DNA of 64,000 nucleotides from positions 1,116,001 to 1,180,000 of the forward strand of contig NZ_CP030053.1 of assembly GCF_004114955.1 (NCBI RefSeq), in the 5' to 3' direction. The notes under the pieces were generated by a model. It was not told the DNA's origin. It saw only the letters and a list, made by a program, of their open reading frames with translations, and did no database searches. A program made the position numbers and the translations under genes. The stretch is from Bradyrhizobium guangzhouense (GTDB lineage: Bacteria > Pseudomonadota > Alphaproteobacteria > Rhizobiales > Xanthobacteraceae). Shown one piece after another: positions 42,307-51,295 of the stretch (its first letter is position 1; each line of letters opens with the position of its first letter).

Positions 42307-45018
42307 TTACTTGCTCGCCAGCGGCGAGGCGGTATTCGCCGCGGGCAGCGCAGGTGCGGGCATACGCTGCACCGAGATTTTCGCCGTGCCGGTGTTGTTG
42401 TGATAGAATAGGTCTGGCGGGCCCTGGATCACCATGAGCCACGACGGCACCATCGATTGCGGCAAGAGCTGCGGAAAGATCTGCACCGCATCATTGACGT
42501 AGAAGAACAGCTCGCCCGAGTCGGGGGCGATGAACTCGGCGACGATGCGGTCGGTCAGGGCTTCGTTCCGCCAGACCTGTTCTGCATCCGCGAGCATGTC
42601 CTGAGGGATCGGCTCGAAATTGCCGAGCGTTTTCAGCTCGTCCTTGAAGCGGTCGATGTCGTCGAGGCTGACAGGATATTGATCCCGTCCTTCGACATCA
42701 TCTTCCGCTGGAAGTGTCGGCTTGATCCGGCGCGGCAAGGCGTCAGCCGGGATCACGTTGATCGCTTGTAGCGGAAGCTCGGTGACCCCTTTGGTCCCGA
42801 TGCGTACCACGGGCTGGAACCAGTTTGCTGCGTAGAGACGCAGTTCGGGCAAAGCGATGGTGTGACGCAGCCCATGCGTCCGGAAGCCGTTCGCTCCGCT
42901 CATGGTGGTGCGGTCGAACCAGGGCTCTTTGACATCGATGAAGACGCGATATTTGCGGCCTTTCTCGACCGCGAGCCCGCTCCACCAGCAGAACGTCCTG
43001 GTATCGAACATCGCGATCGCATCGGTCGGGTCGTCACGCACCGGTGTGCCGATCTGGGGTGATCCGGCAGCATCCTGGTTTGTGGTGCAGACTTTCCCGA
43101 GCGCGACCCGTCCGGTGAACAGGCTGTTCGACAGCATCAGTGCCGCCGAGCCGAAGATCGTGAGCAGGAAGATGGCCGGCACGAGCCCCTTGGTGATGAC
43201 GAGCCCTGCCGGACCGGCATTCATCCGCATCCAATGGCCGAACTTCAACAGCCGGCCGGGCTCGTCGATGTGGCTCAGGCTCGCCTTGCGGCGGGGCGTA
43301 TTCCAGGCGAGGCGCGCGCGTTCCTGGATGGTATCACGCAGCTCCGAATTCTTGTTCCAGATCCACCAGGTCAGGATCGCCACGACCAACGTCATGAACG
43401 GATAATAGATCGCAATGTCGAGCCAGGGCGCCGCATAGGACGGCATCACGCTCCTGACGAGATTGGCGAATGGAGCCACCACGGCGCCAAGCACCCAGTC
43501 GATGTTGGCGATGAAGGAGACACCCTCATGGCCTACGGGACGTTTGGACCATTGAATCAGCGGATAGGAGATCCACGGCCAGCTGGCGATCACGCCGACC
43601 ATGAACAGCAGCGCGAAATAAGCGACGCGGCGCCACCACACGGTGTCGCGGGCGAGCGAGGCCATTTCGGCGTCGGGCATGCTCATCGCGGTGAACGCCT
43701 CGGCTTCCTTCTGCCGACGCGATCCCCGCGCCTTCGTCAGATAAGCCCCCTTCATCGCCTCGCGCGTGCCCTCGTCGGTGAGGTCGAGCTTGCTGCCATC
43801 AGGCATCAGCACCCGGGCGTCGGCAGGAAGCATGATCGGCGCATAGTCGTCGCAGCCGTGCAGCATGCGCTCGACCACGGCGAAATGCACCACGGGCGTG
43901 CCGCCATTGGCCTTGCCTGCCAGGACCGGACGGGGGCCGTAGCGATACAGCACCGCCGCGCCGCTGCGTGAATCATGCAGCGGCCCGATGGCCGATTGAT
44001 AGTCCCTGAAATGCTCGACCGTGCCCTTCTGGAAGCGAAGCTTGTTGCCGAGCTGGTCGGCCATCCAGACCAGCGGCACGAACGACAATGTGCAGTCGGG
44101 ATAGCCGCCGCCGATGTCGGAGTGGACGCCTGTGAACCACACCTCCTTGACCATCTGGTCGGCGGCGAGATGAGACTGGTCGATCCGCAGCGGATGGAAG
44201 GTGGTGCGCTCGTCGTCGAGCGCAAGTGCATGGCAGATGTGCTTCGCCTTGTGCGAAGGGCGGTGGTTGCGGAACGAAATTGGCCAGATCGCCCAGTCGA
44301 TCGCAACGCGCAGCTCCTCGATCGGGACTCCGAAAGCCTCGACCGTGTCGAACAGTCCGAGGAAGTCGATATTGACGTCCTTGCGGCCGTTCATCGCGGT
44401 GCGGACAGCGCTGTAGGGGCGGTGTCCGAAGATCAAATGATAGACGTAGAGCACGATGTCCCGGATCAGGCGCGCGATCCAGATCGTCGGCAGGCTGCGC
44501 TGCCACGGGACGGTCTCGCGGCGATATTCGCGCCACGCGGACATGGCATTGCGCTCCATCTCGGCATGGGAGACGGGCTCGTCCCCGATCACGGCAGGCA
44601 CCAGACCCTGGCTTGCGATCAGGGCCGCCAGCGTGCGCGCGGTGAAGGCACCGCGGCTGAAGCCGAAGATGTAGATCTCGTCGCCCGGCCGCCAGTTCCA
44701 GCACAGGAAGCGATAGAGCTTGCGAACGTTGGCCGGCACGCCGATGCCGGTCGCGCCATCGAGCGCGGCGAGCGGCGCCCAGCCGGCGGTGCCGACGCCC
44801 TTGATGTAGTAGGCGATCTGGTCGGGCTGGGTATGGTCGAGCGCCTCGTAGAGTCGCCAGACGCTGGATTCCTGGGTGGTGAAGGCGTTGCCGGTGCCGT
44901 CGGCGAACAGCACGAGCTTGCGCGGCGCCCGCGCGCCGGGTGCAGTCGCATTCCCGTCGGCATGCGCGTGGTCCGGTGTTGCGGGACTGCCGTGCGGCGT
45001 TTCGTCATGGTGGGTCAT
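42307..45018 (-). CDS. DUF2235 alpha/beta-hydrolase with membrane segments (Tle1-like catalytic domain)
   Basis: ATG 45018 follows GGAGGGG and opens 903 residues. The N-terminal half is a DUF2235 hydrolase domain: LFADGTGN (38-44), nucleophile elbow GFSRGA with Ser121, and GVHSDIGGGYPD with the candidate acid Asp. A middle region has three or four hydrophobic segments (roughly 575-605, 625-680, 725-755), and the C-terminal ~200 residues look soluble. DUF2235 is the catalytic domain of some type VI phospholipase effectors, but no T6SS gene is near and internal TM segments are unusual for one. A membrane-bound lipid or ester hydrolase is the safer reading. It ends 140 bp before the response-regulator start. 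Confidence 0.8.
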   Translation of the reverse strand: MTHHDETPHGSPATPDHAHADGNATAPGARAPRKLVLFADGTGNAFTTQESSVWRLYEALDHTQPDQIAYYIKGVGTAGWAPLAALDGATGIGVPANVRKLYRFLCWNWRPGDEIYIFGFSRGAFTARTLAALIASQGLVPAVIGDEPVSHAEMERNAMSAWREYRRETVPWQRSLPTIWIARLIRDIVLYVYHLIFGHRPYSAVRTAMNGRKDVNIDFLGLFDTVEAFGVPIEELRVAIDWAIWPISFRNHRPSHKAKHICHALALDDERTTFHPLRIDQSHLAADQMVKEVWFTGVHSDIGGGYPDCTLSFVPLVWMADQLGNKLRFQKGTVEHFRDYQSAIGPLHDSRSGAAVLYRYGPRPVLAGKANGGTPVVHFAVVERMLHGCDDYAPIMLPADARVLMPDGSKLDLTDEGTREAMKGAYLTKARGSRRQKEAEAFTAMSMPDAEMASLARDTVWWRRVAYFALLFMVGVIASWPWISYPLIQWSKRPVGHEGVSFIANIDWVLGAVVAPFANLVRSVMPSYAAPWLDIAIYYPFMTLVVAILTWWIWNKNSELRDTIQERARLAWNTPRRKASLSHIDEPGRLLKFGHWMRMNAGPAGLVITKGLVPAIFLLTIFGSAALMLSNSLFTGRVALGKVCTTNQDAAGSPQIGTPVRDDPTDAIAMFDTRTFCWWSGLAVEKGRKYRVFIDVKEPWFDRTTMSGANGFRTHGLRHTIALPELRLYAANWFQPVVRIGTKGVTELPLQAINVIPADALPRRIKPTLPAEDDVEGRDQYPVSLDDIDRFKDELKTLGNFEPIPQDMLADAEQVWRNEALTDRIVAEFIAPDSGELFFYVNDAVQIFPQLLPQSMVPSWLMVIQGPPDLFYHNNTGTAKISVQRMPAPALPAANTASPLASK

Positions 45019-45195
45019 GGGCCCCTCCGAGATTTCCGTCGGGGATGCTTCAAGCCCTGATGGGGTGGCATCCTCCGAACCCAATCGATAGACGCACGAT
45101 GAAATGATGGATGTATTGTGCCTGCGAGCGCGCTGAGGTAGCAACCAGGATGGTGCCGACCCGCTCGGGCCGTCTGTGAATTGGGCCACAAGGGG

Positions 45196-45227
45196 CAAAA
45201 GAAATGCCCGGGGCAAGGCCCGGGCAT
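45196..45227 (-). terminator. Probable terminator of the small GCG-type protein gene
   Basis: On the minus strand ATGCCCGGGCC...CCCGGGCAT forms a strong stem followed by TTTCTTTTG, 36 bp after the stop of the 45263-45514 gene. The stem also resembles a dispersed GTCATGCCCGGG repeat. Confidence 0.5.
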
Positions 45228-45262
45228 GACACCTGTTTGCGAAGCGGTCGGGTGGCTGGCTT

Positions 45263-45514
45263 CTACTTGCCGTTGCCTCGGCAGGCGCCGCCCGGTCCGA
45301 TATGGTAGCCGCGCGGGCACGCATGCGCGCCAGGGTCGGCGTAGTTTCTCAAGCAGCCGCCATAGGGGCCGCGGTGCCAGCCGGCGCCGCAGCCGCCGGC
45401 AACAGTGATGACATCGCCGCCGCCCTGGGCGCCGTACGGCGCCAGCGGCATCGCCCGGGCAGAGCTGACGATCACACCGAGCGCAAGCGCCGTGGCAAGG
45501 ATGGTCCGGATCAT
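45263..45514 (-). CDS. Small exported protein with a GCG...HRGPYGGC motif
   Basis: ATG 45514 follows AGGAGC. The 83-residue product has a signal peptide (TILATALALGVIVSSARA), then MPLAPYG and a conserved-looking Gly/Cys block (GGCGAGWHRGPYGGCLRN, ACPRGYHIGPGGACRG). This is the GCG_CRPN-type pattern of tiny rhizobial secreted proteins, recalled from memory. Five cysteines in the mature part suggest disulfides. The role is unknown. Confidence 0.72.
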   Translation of the reverse strand: MIRTILATALALGVIVSSARAMPLAPYGAQGGGDVITVAGGCGAGWHRGPYGGCLRNYADPGAHACPRGYHIGPGGACRGNGK

Positions 45515-45539
45515 GATGTGTGCTCCTGGCTCTGTCGCC

Positions 45540-45782
45540 TCAGTGGGTGGCCGCGAAAGCGATGCCGGCACGTATTTCGGCGATGGCGTTGTCGATCAAC
45601 CCCAGCGCCCGTTCGCGATGGCCGCCCTTGTTGGGCTCGGCCTTGGCGAGCTCGGCGCGGGCCGATTGCAGGATCGCGATGGCCTCGTCCATGTGCGGCT
45701 GCGCACCGAGCGCGTAGCCGATGCAGAGGCTGGTTGCGATGGCGCCGCCGAGCACGAGGCTGCGGGGTAGAGAGGTTCGCAT
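45540..45782 (-). CDS. Small exported protein, helical
   Basis: ATG 45782 follows GGAGGAGA; the frame upstream of it is not protein-like. The 80-residue product has an N-terminal hydrophobic segment (LVLGGAIATSLCIGYALG) that may be cleaved or may anchor it, followed by an amphipathic helical region (MDEAIAILQSARAELAKAE...ALGLIDNAIAEIRAGIAFA). The helical part looks like a TPR half or a short coiled coil. It lies 25 bp upstream of the GCG-type gene on the same strand, so the two are probably co-transcribed. Confidence 0.68.
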   Translation of the reverse strand: MRTSLPRSLVLGGAIATSLCIGYALGAQPHMDEAIAILQSARAELAKAEPNKGGHRERALGLIDNAIAEIRAGIAFAATH

Positions 45783-46082
45783 GTCGATGTCTCCTCCAGC
45801 GGGCGTCAGGCTGGGGCCGCCCGGTTGCCCGGACGCGATTCGCGTGTGGGGGAATGTCGCATCCGTTGCCTGCATAGGATGGCGGCGTGAGGGGCGTCTT
45901 GGACTGTCCGGCGCCGGAGGCCTTGCCGCTTGGACTGACCGGCGCAGCTTGATTCACGCCAGCGTGCTGATAGCCTGCGCCCATCGGTTGCAGCGGGCGT
46001 TCATATCCGGCCCGCGAAGCCTGTTGCGTGCTGCGCTTTTTTTAAGAACCCAGAAAAGCCATTCTCGAAAAAGTCGTTCTCG
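45783..46082. other. Divergent intergenic region of 300 bp
   Basis: Separates the leftward small exported genes from the rightward AraC-type regulator. It contains an A/T-rich patch with a run of seven T residues at 46039-46045 and a short direct repeat (CATTCTCG, GTTCTCG) just before ATG 46083. I see no gene or repeat family element. Confidence 0.4.
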
Positions 46083-47042
46083 ATGGCCGTCGTCAGGAAG
46101 TCGCTCTCCACCGAGATGTTGCCGAAGGAGCTGTCCGACCGGCAGCGCTTCATCCGTTTCGCCGAGCTGTTCGAGCATTTCTCCAACACCGGCGAGCTCG
46201 ATCCGGCCTCCGACGTGCCGTTCCGCGCTGCGATGAACTCGATTCATATCGGCACCACCTTGCTCGGCCGCTGCAACGGCAGCTTCGTCACGGTGCGGCG
46301 GGAAAAGCGCCAGGTGATCGAGACCGGCGACGATCGCTTTTGCCTCGTGCGCAACACCGGAGACCGTCCCTCGCAGGTGATCCATCGCGGCCGCGAATTC
46401 ACCATGCGGCCGGGATCGATGGTGCTGCTCAAGCTCGACGAGCCGTTTTTCGCCGCCGACGGCGCCAGCCAGAAGCGCTTCACCAATGTGCATCTGCCGG
46501 TCGATTCACTGCGCGCGATGGTCACCGACGTCGACGATCTCGTCGGCTGCGAGCTCGAGCCGGGCGGCGCGTTGTCGCTGGTGATGGACTACAGCGACCT
46601 GTTGCTGCGTCATCCCGCGGCCGCCGACGAGGCCGGCATGGCGATCGCGTCTCATCTGCTCGATCTCGCCGCGATCGGCCTCGGCGCCCGCAGCGACGTC
46701 GCGGCCGCCGCACGGCGCCGGGGCCTGCGCGCAGTGCGGCTCAAGGCCGTGCTGTCGATCCTGGATGTGCGATTCCACGAGCCGGATTTCTCCGCGCAGA
46801 AGCTCGCCAATGCGGCCGGTCTCTCCGAGCGCTATGTCAACGAGCTGCTGTTCGAGGCCGGCGCCAGCTTCACCACGCGCCTGACCGAATTGCGGTTGCG
46901 CAAGGCTGCAGATTTGCTCGCCCATCGCGAGGGGCGCATCAGCGACATCGCGTTTGCCTGCGGCTTCAACGACCTCTCTTATTTCAACCGCTGCTTTCGC
47001 CGCAGGTTCGGCCTGACGCCGACCGCGGCGCGGGGCAAGTGA
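46083..47042 (+). CDS. AraC-family transcriptional regulator
   Basis: The 319-residue protein has an N-terminal AraC_binding_2/cupin-like ligand domain (to about 190) and a C-terminal double HTH. The first helix pair is at FSAQKLANAAGLSERYVNELLFEAG and the second at GRISDIAFACGFNDLSYFNRCFRRRFGLTPT, the classical AraC signature. ATG 46083 has only a weak ribosome binding site, and ATG 46116 is in frame. It probably regulates a neighbouring or distant catabolic gene. Its direct targets are not apparent. Confidence 0.88.
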   Translation: MAVVRKSLSTEMLPKELSDRQRFIRFAELFEHFSNTGELDPASDVPFRAAMNSIHIGTTLLGRCNGSFVTVRREKRQVIETGDDRFCLVRNTGDRPSQVIHRGREFTMRPGSMVLLKLDEPFFAADGASQKRFTNVHLPVDSLRAMVTDVDDLVGCELEPGGALSLVMDYSDLLLRHPAAADEAGMAIASHLLDLAAIGLGARSDVAAAARRRGLRAVRLKAVLSILDVRFHEPDFSAQKLANAAGLSERYVNELLFEAGASFTTRLTELRLRKAADLLAHREGRISDIAFACGFNDLSYFNRCFRRRFGLTPTAARGK

Positions 47043-47052
47043 GCGATCGCGC

Positions 47053-47289
47053 TTACAGCTGCTCCACCTTCGGCGGCGGATAGCGCCGCGCCAGCATCGA
47101 CAGCGGCAGGCGCCGCTCGTCCGCCGGCAGCTCCAGCCAGGCCAGCACAAGCGGCCGCTTCCAGTCGCCAAGGCCAAAATCCATGTCGACCCATTTCTGC
47201 GGCTCCGGCCCCTCGAGCCCGCGGACCCAGACGAGATAGCGGGGCAGGTCGTTGGCATCCGTTGCGGTCGGGCGTCTCCTGGCCATCAT
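47053..47289 (-). CDS. Small soluble protein, unknown function
   Basis: The 78-residue protein (ATG 47289 or 47286) has no signal or TM segment. It is rich in Trp, Arg and Pro (RYLVWVRGLEGPEPQKWVDMDFG, LVLAWLELPADERRLPLSMLARRYPPP). It lies convergent to the AraC regulator with 10 bp between the stops. No domain is recognised. The protein-like composition and conserved-looking Trp pattern support it as real. Confidence 0.55.
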   Translation of the reverse strand: MMARRRPTATDANDLPRYLVWVRGLEGPEPQKWVDMDFGLGDWKRPLVLAWLELPADERRLPLSMLARRYPPPKVEQL

Positions 47290-47381
47290 TTGCTCGCTGC
47301 ATCGACACGCGTTCAGCCCAGGATATAGGTATTGCAGCAGCGAAGTCGAACGCGTCGCTGGTGGGCTGGGGTCCGAAGGAT

Positions 47382-47840
47382 ATGAACCAAACTGTGACCG
47401 ACAGCTGGGGTGATGCCTCCGAGGTGATGAAGCGGCTGACCGGCTCCTGGTCGTTCAATAGGCTCATCGAATGGCAAGGGAGCATGCAGGGCGTCGCAAC
47501 CTTCACGCCCCTGGACGCGGGGAGCCTGGCCTATCGCGAACAGGGACGCCTAAGGCTCCTGAACGGCACCGAGTTCGAGGCCGGGCGCGACTACGTCTTC
47601 CGCACGCGCGTTCGCGGATTCGACGTGTTTTTCAGGGAGACCCCGCCAAGGCTATTTCATGCGATCGAACTCGTTGCATCCGACGGCGGTGATTTGACCG
47701 GAAGTGCAGGCCATCGCTGCAATCTCGACCATTATCAGTCGACCTACACCTTCCGCGGCGAGGGCGGCTTTGTCATTCGCCACGCCGTGTCAGGTCCGCG
47801 CAAGGACTACACGATGGTCACGACTTACGCGCGGGTGTGA
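47382..47840 (+). CDS. DUF6314-family protein
   Basis: From ATG 47382 the gene encodes 152 residues with the DUF6314 beta-barrel-like pattern: LTGSWSFNRLIEWQGSMQGVATFTP, LAYREQGRLRLLNG, YVFRTRVRGFDVFF, then HRCNLDHYQSTYTF and a VSGPRKDYTMVTTYAR end. The family is believed to bind or sense a small hydrophobic ligand in a calycin-like fold, but its function is not settled. The AAGGA upstream is closer than ideal. It precedes the tRNA-Leu gene, which is on the opposite strand. Confidence 0.72.
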   Translation: MNQTVTDSWGDASEVMKRLTGSWSFNRLIEWQGSMQGVATFTPLDAGSLAYREQGRLRLLNGTEFEAGRDYVFRTRVRGFDVFFRETPPRLFHAIELVASDGGDLTGSAGHRCNLDHYQSTYTFRGEGGFVIRHAVSGPRKDYTMVTTYARV

Positions 47841-47944
47841 GGAAGGCGAGGCTGTGGATCCAGTCCGCCTTCGCCAAGAGGCTTCGCCGGATACGCTTCG
47901 CCCTTCGGTCTTGCGCATGGCCGCGCCACGCGAAGCCCGAAGCG

Positions 47945-48029
47945 TGGTGCCCCTGGCCGGAATCGAACCAGCACTCCTTGCGGAACTCGATTTTGAGTCG
48001 AGCGCGTCTACCAGTTCCGCCACAGGGGC
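47945..48029 (-). tRNA. tRNA-Leu (anticodon CAA)
   Basis: On the minus strand the 85-nt gene begins GCCCCTGTGG and ends CAGGGGCACCA. It has a perfect acceptor stem, a D arm GGAACTGGTAGACGC, an anticodon stem CTCGA/TCGAG with loop CTCAAAA (anticodon CAA), a long variable arm (TTCCGCAAGGAGTGC) and a T arm TGGTTCGATTCCGGCC. The long variable arm and the encoded CCA fit a class II leucine tRNA reading UUG codons. Confidence 0.97.
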
Positions 48030-48162
48030 CCTCGGTCGGCCCCTCCGGAAGGAGAGCGTCGCGAAGCCGGCGGACTATAGCCATGGAAAACACCCGGTCA
48101 ACCCGCGCCAAAGTGATCCCCGATGTTCTCGACAGGGGCCTGGGCCGGGGTTAGAGGCTAAT

Positions 48163-48220
48163 AGCGTTTTCGAGCGAAGTGGATACCGGTTCGCGTGAAG
48201 AAAACGCGTCAAAATCTAGA
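48163..48220. repeat. Palindromic repeat, AGCGTTTTCGAGCGAAG type
   Basis: AGCGTTTTC...GAAAACGC forms an imperfect hairpin containing GGATACCGGTTCGCGTG, followed by an A-rich end. It is a dispersed intergenic element type often seen in Bradyrhizobium and Rhodopseudomonas. It lies 28 bp upstream of the dsbB start. Confidence 0.7.
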
Positions 48221-48247
48221 ACCACGCCCCTAGCCGGAGAGGCCGCC

Positions 48248-48790
48248 GTGACGACCCAGAGTGCCGCAATACAAGCGTTTCGCCCCGCTGCCGGCGGCCC
48301 CGCGCTGACCGCTTCGCTGGCCGTCACCCTGATCGCGGCCGCGACGATCGCGGGCGCCTGGTTCTTCCAGCTGGTGCTGGAGATCCTGCCCTGTCCGCTC
48401 TGCCTCGAGCAGCGCTATGCCTATTATCTCGCGATCCCGCTCGGGGCGCTCACCGCGCTGGCGGCACGGAGCGGCGCGCCGCGGCCGCTCCTGCTGGCGG
48501 GGCTCGCGATCCTCACCCTGGCGGCGCTCGCCAATGCCGGCCTCGGCACCTACCATTCGGGCGTCGAATGGGGGTTCTGGAAGGGACCGACCGACTGCTC
48601 CGGTCCGGTCGTCAATCTCGGCAGTGCCGGCGATCTGTTGTCGCGGCTCGACACCGTCAAGGTGGTGCGCTGCGACGAGGTGCAGTGGCGCTTCCTCGGC
48701 CTCTCGCTCGCCGGCTACAACGTGCTGATCTCGCTGCTGATGGCCGCGATCGCCGCCTGGGGTTTTGTGCGGAGCGCAAAGCGAGCCTGA
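48248..48790 (+). CDS. dsbB: DsbB-family disulfide bond formation protein
   Basis: GTG 48248 follows GGAGAGG and opens 180 residues. It has four predicted TM helices, the first redox pair Cys49-Pro-Leu-Cys52 (ILPCPLCLEQR, the DsbB signature), and the second periplasmic pair Cys117 (TDCSG) and Cys142 (VRCDE). DsbB passes electrons from DsbA to quinone in the inner membrane, supporting the many Cys-containing exported proteins in this window. The stop codon abuts the livF stop codon of the opposite strand with no base between them. Confidence 0.9.
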   Translation: MTTQSAAIQAFRPAAGGPALTASLAVTLIAAATIAGAWFFQLVLEILPCPLCLEQRYAYYLAIPLGALTALAARSGAPRPLLLAGLAILTLAALANAGLGTYHSGVEWGFWKGPTDCSGPVVNLGSAGDLLSRLDTVKVVRCDEVQWRFLGLSLAGYNVLISLLMAAIAAWGFVRSAKRA

Positions 48791-49522
48791 TTAGATCGCG
48801 CTCGCGCCTTCGTGCTGGAAGCCGAGATAGCTCGCCGCCACCCGCTCGTTCGCCGCGATGTCGCTGGCCTTGCCGCTCAGCACGAACTCGCCGAGCTCCA
48901 TCACATAGGCATGGTCCGCGATCTTCAGCGCGGCCTGCGCATTCTGCTCGACCAGCAGCACGGAGACGCCGCTCGCCTTTAGCTCGGTCACGATGCGGAA
49001 GATGTCGGCGACGATGATCGGCGCGAGGCCGAGGCTCGGCTCGTCCAGCATCAACAGCTTCGGCTCGCCCATCAGCGCGCGCCCCATCGCCAGCATCTGC
49101 TGCTCGCCGCCTGAGAGTGTGCCGGCGAGCTGCTTGCGTCGTTCTTTAAGCCGCGGAAACAGCGTGTAGATCCGCTCGATCGAGGCCTTGGCCCGGCTCT
49201 TCTCGATGCGGAAGGCGCCAAGCTCGAGATTGTCCTCGACATTCATGGTGACGAACAATTCGCGGTGCTCCGGCACGAGGCCGAGGCCCATCGCGACGCG
49301 ATCCTCGATGTCGAGCCGGGCGAGGTCCTGCCCTGCAAAGGCGACGCGGCCCTTCAGCGGCAAAATGCCCATGATGGCCGACAGCAGCGTGGTCTTGCCG
49401 GCGCCGTTGGCGCCGACGATGGTGACGATCTCGTTCTCGCCGACTTGAAGCGAGACCGAGCGCACGGCCTCGACCTTGCCATAGGCGACATGCGCGTCGG
49501 TGACTGACAACAGCGCGCTCAT
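48791..49522 (-). CDS. livF: Branched-chain amino acid-type ABC transporter ATP-binding protein (LivF)
   Basis: The 243-residue ATPase has Walker A VGANGAGKTT (about 37-46), signature LSGGEQQMLAMGRALM, Walker B LLMLDEPSLGLAP and the LivF-specific LVEQNAQAAL switch region. It starts at ATG 49522, overlapping the livM-livG fusion stop by four bases. It energises uptake of a branched-chain amino acid or, as often in Bradyrhizobium, an aromatic or other organic acid. The frame extends upstream inside the fusion gene, but homology starts here. Confidence 0.92.
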   Translation of the reverse strand: MSALLSVTDAHVAYGKVEAVRSVSLQVGENEIVTIVGANGAGKTTLLSAIMGILPLKGRVAFAGQDLARLDIEDRVAMGLGLVPEHRELFVTMNVEDNLELGAFRIEKSRAKASIERIYTLFPRLKERRKQLAGTLSGGEQQMLAMGRALMGEPKLLMLDEPSLGLAPIIVADIFRIVTELKASGVSVLLVEQNAQAALKIADHAYVMELGEFVLSGKASDIAANERVAASYLGFQHEGASAI

Positions 49523-51288
49523 GCCGCCACTCCGAGATAGGCCTTGATCACTTCGGGATTGGTCTTGATCGTGGCGGGCGTGCCTTCGGCGATCTTGGTG
49601 CCGAAGTCGAGCACCACGATGCGGTCGGCGAGGTTCATCACGAAGCCCATGTCGTGCTCGACCAGAAGCACGGACATGCCGCCGTCGCGCAAGTCGCGCA
49701 GCAGCTTGGCGAGCTGCTGCTTCTCCATGTGGCGCAGGCCCGCGGCCGGCTCGTCGAGCAGCAGCAGCATCGGGTCGACGCACAACGCGCGCGCGATCTC
49801 GACGATGCGTTGCTGTCCCAGCGACAGGCTTCCCGCGAGCTGGTGCATCTGCTCGGCGAGGCCGACGCGCTCGATCTGGCGCGCGGCCTCCGCGAGCAGC
49901 TTTGCCTCGTCGGCGCGATCGAGCCGCAGCATCGATGAGAGAGGCCCCGAATGGCCGCGCAGATGCGCGCCGATCGCGACATTCTCCAGCACGGTCATAT
50001 CGGGCACCAGCTTGACGTGCTGGAACGTCCTGCTGATGCCGAGCTTGACGATCTCCTGCGGCGGTGCGCGGTCGACCTTCCTGCCGAGCACCGAGATCGA
50101 GCCTGATGTCGCCGAGAGCACGCCGGTGATCAGGTTGAAGGTGGTGCTCTTGCCGGCGCCGTTCGGTCCGATCAGCGCGACGATCTCGCGGGCCTGGACG
50201 TCGAAGGAAACGTTGTTGACCGCGATGACACCGCCGAATTGCTTCCGCGCCTTTTCGACCTGGAGCAGCACGCCGGATTCGGCGGGCGTGCGGGTGCGTT
50301 GGTCCAGCTTCAGCGAAGTATCAAGCTTCCTGCCGCCGGCGCGTTCAGGCAGGAACGACATCAGCCAGGGCCAGACGCCGCCGGGCGCAAGCTGGAGCAG
50401 CGTCACCAGCATGATGCCGAACACGATGGTCTCGACCTGGCCGGAGCCGGGCAGGATCAGCGGCAGATAGCTCTGCAGCACCTCTTTCAGGATCACGACG
50501 ATCGCCGCGCCCAGCACGCCGCCCCAGACATAGCCGGCGCCGCCGACCACCGCGATGAAGAGATATTCGATGCCGGCCTGCGCCCCGAACGGCGTCGGGT
50601 TCACCGCGCGCTGGAGATGGGCATAAAGCCAGCCGGAGAGGCCCGCGAGCACGGCGGCGTGGATGAACACCAAGAGCTTCGCCCGCGGGGTGTGCACGCC
50701 GAAAGCTTCGGCCGCGACATGGCCGCGGCGCAGCGCGCGGATGGCGCGACCGGTGCGGGAGTCCAGCAGGTTCATCGTCAGCAGCGCCGAGAGGATGACC
50801 GCGATCCAGATCGCGAAATAGATCGAGCCCGGTGAGAGCATCTTGAGCGAGCCGATCGATAGTGGCGGGATCGCCGAGATGCCGTCGTTGCGCCCCAGGA
50901 CTTCCAGCTTGCTGAACAGGTAGAACAGGCCGAGACCCCAGGCCAGCGTGCCGAGCGGCAGATAATGGCCGGAGAGGCGGACCGTGACGAGGCCGAGCAG
51001 CACCGCCAGCAGGCCGCTGACCACGAGCGACAGCGGCAAGGTCAGCCAGGGCGACAGGCCATAGGCCGTCGTCAGCAGCGCCGTAGTGTAGGCGCCGAAG
51101 CCGACAAAGGCGGCCTGGCCGAACGACGTCAGGCCGCCGACGCCGGTGAGCAGCACGAGGCCCATGGCGACCAGCGCGGACAGGCCGATATTGTCGAGCA
51201 GCACGATCCAGAACGGTGGCATGCCCGGGATGAACGGGATCGCCGCCATGACACATGCGAAGACGAGAATGGGAAGCCGGCTCTGCAT
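49519..51288 (-). CDS. LivM-LivG fusion: ABC permease plus ATP-binding domain
   Basis: The 589-residue protein joins a LivM-type permease (residues 1 to about 318, eight or so TM helices with [21 protein letters not shown]) to a LivG-type ATPase. The ATPase has Walker [10 protein letters not shown] (374-382), a [16 protein letters not shown] signature and Walker [12 protein letters not shown], then [22 protein letters not shown]. Separate genes are the rule in E. coli, while such fusions occur in rhizobia. It lies in the inner membrane, between livH (gap 7 bp) and livF. A linker rich in Arg and Thr (about 318-340) connects the halves. Confidence 0.92.
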   Translation of the reverse strand: MQSRLPILVFACVMAAIPFIPGMPPFWIVLLDNIGLSALVAMGLVLLTGVGGLTSFGQAAFVGFGAYTTALLTTAYGLSPWLTLPLSLVVSGLLAVLLGLVTVRLSGHYLPLGTLAWGLGLFYLFSKLEVLGRNDGISAIPPLSIGSLKMLSPGSIYFAIWIAVILSALLTMNLLDSRTGRAIRALRRGHVAAEAFGVHTPRAKLLVFIHAAVLAGLSGWLYAHLQRAVNPTPFGAQAGIEYLFIAVVGGAGYVWGGVLGAAIVVILKEVLQSYLPLILPGSGQVETIVFGIMLVTLLQLAPGGVWPWLMSFLPERAGGRKLDTSLKLDQRTRTPAESGVLLQVEKARKQFGGVIAVNNVSFDVQAREIVALIGPNGAGKSTTFNLITGVLSATSGSISVLGRKVDRAPPQEIVKLGISRTFQHVKLVPDMTVLENVAIGAHLRGHSGPLSSMLRLDRADEAKLLAEAARQIERVGLAEQMHQLAGSLSLGQQRIVEIARALCVDPMLLLLDEPAAGLRHMEKQQLAKLLRDLRDGGMSVLLVEHDMGFVMNLADRIVVLDFGTKIAEGTPATIKTNPEVIKAYLGVAA

Positions 51289-51295
51289 CTTCGCC

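Noticed and set aside
42307..45018. Type VI secretion effector
   Set aside because: No T6SS, VgrG, PAAR or immunity genes nearby, and several internal membrane segments argue against secretion.
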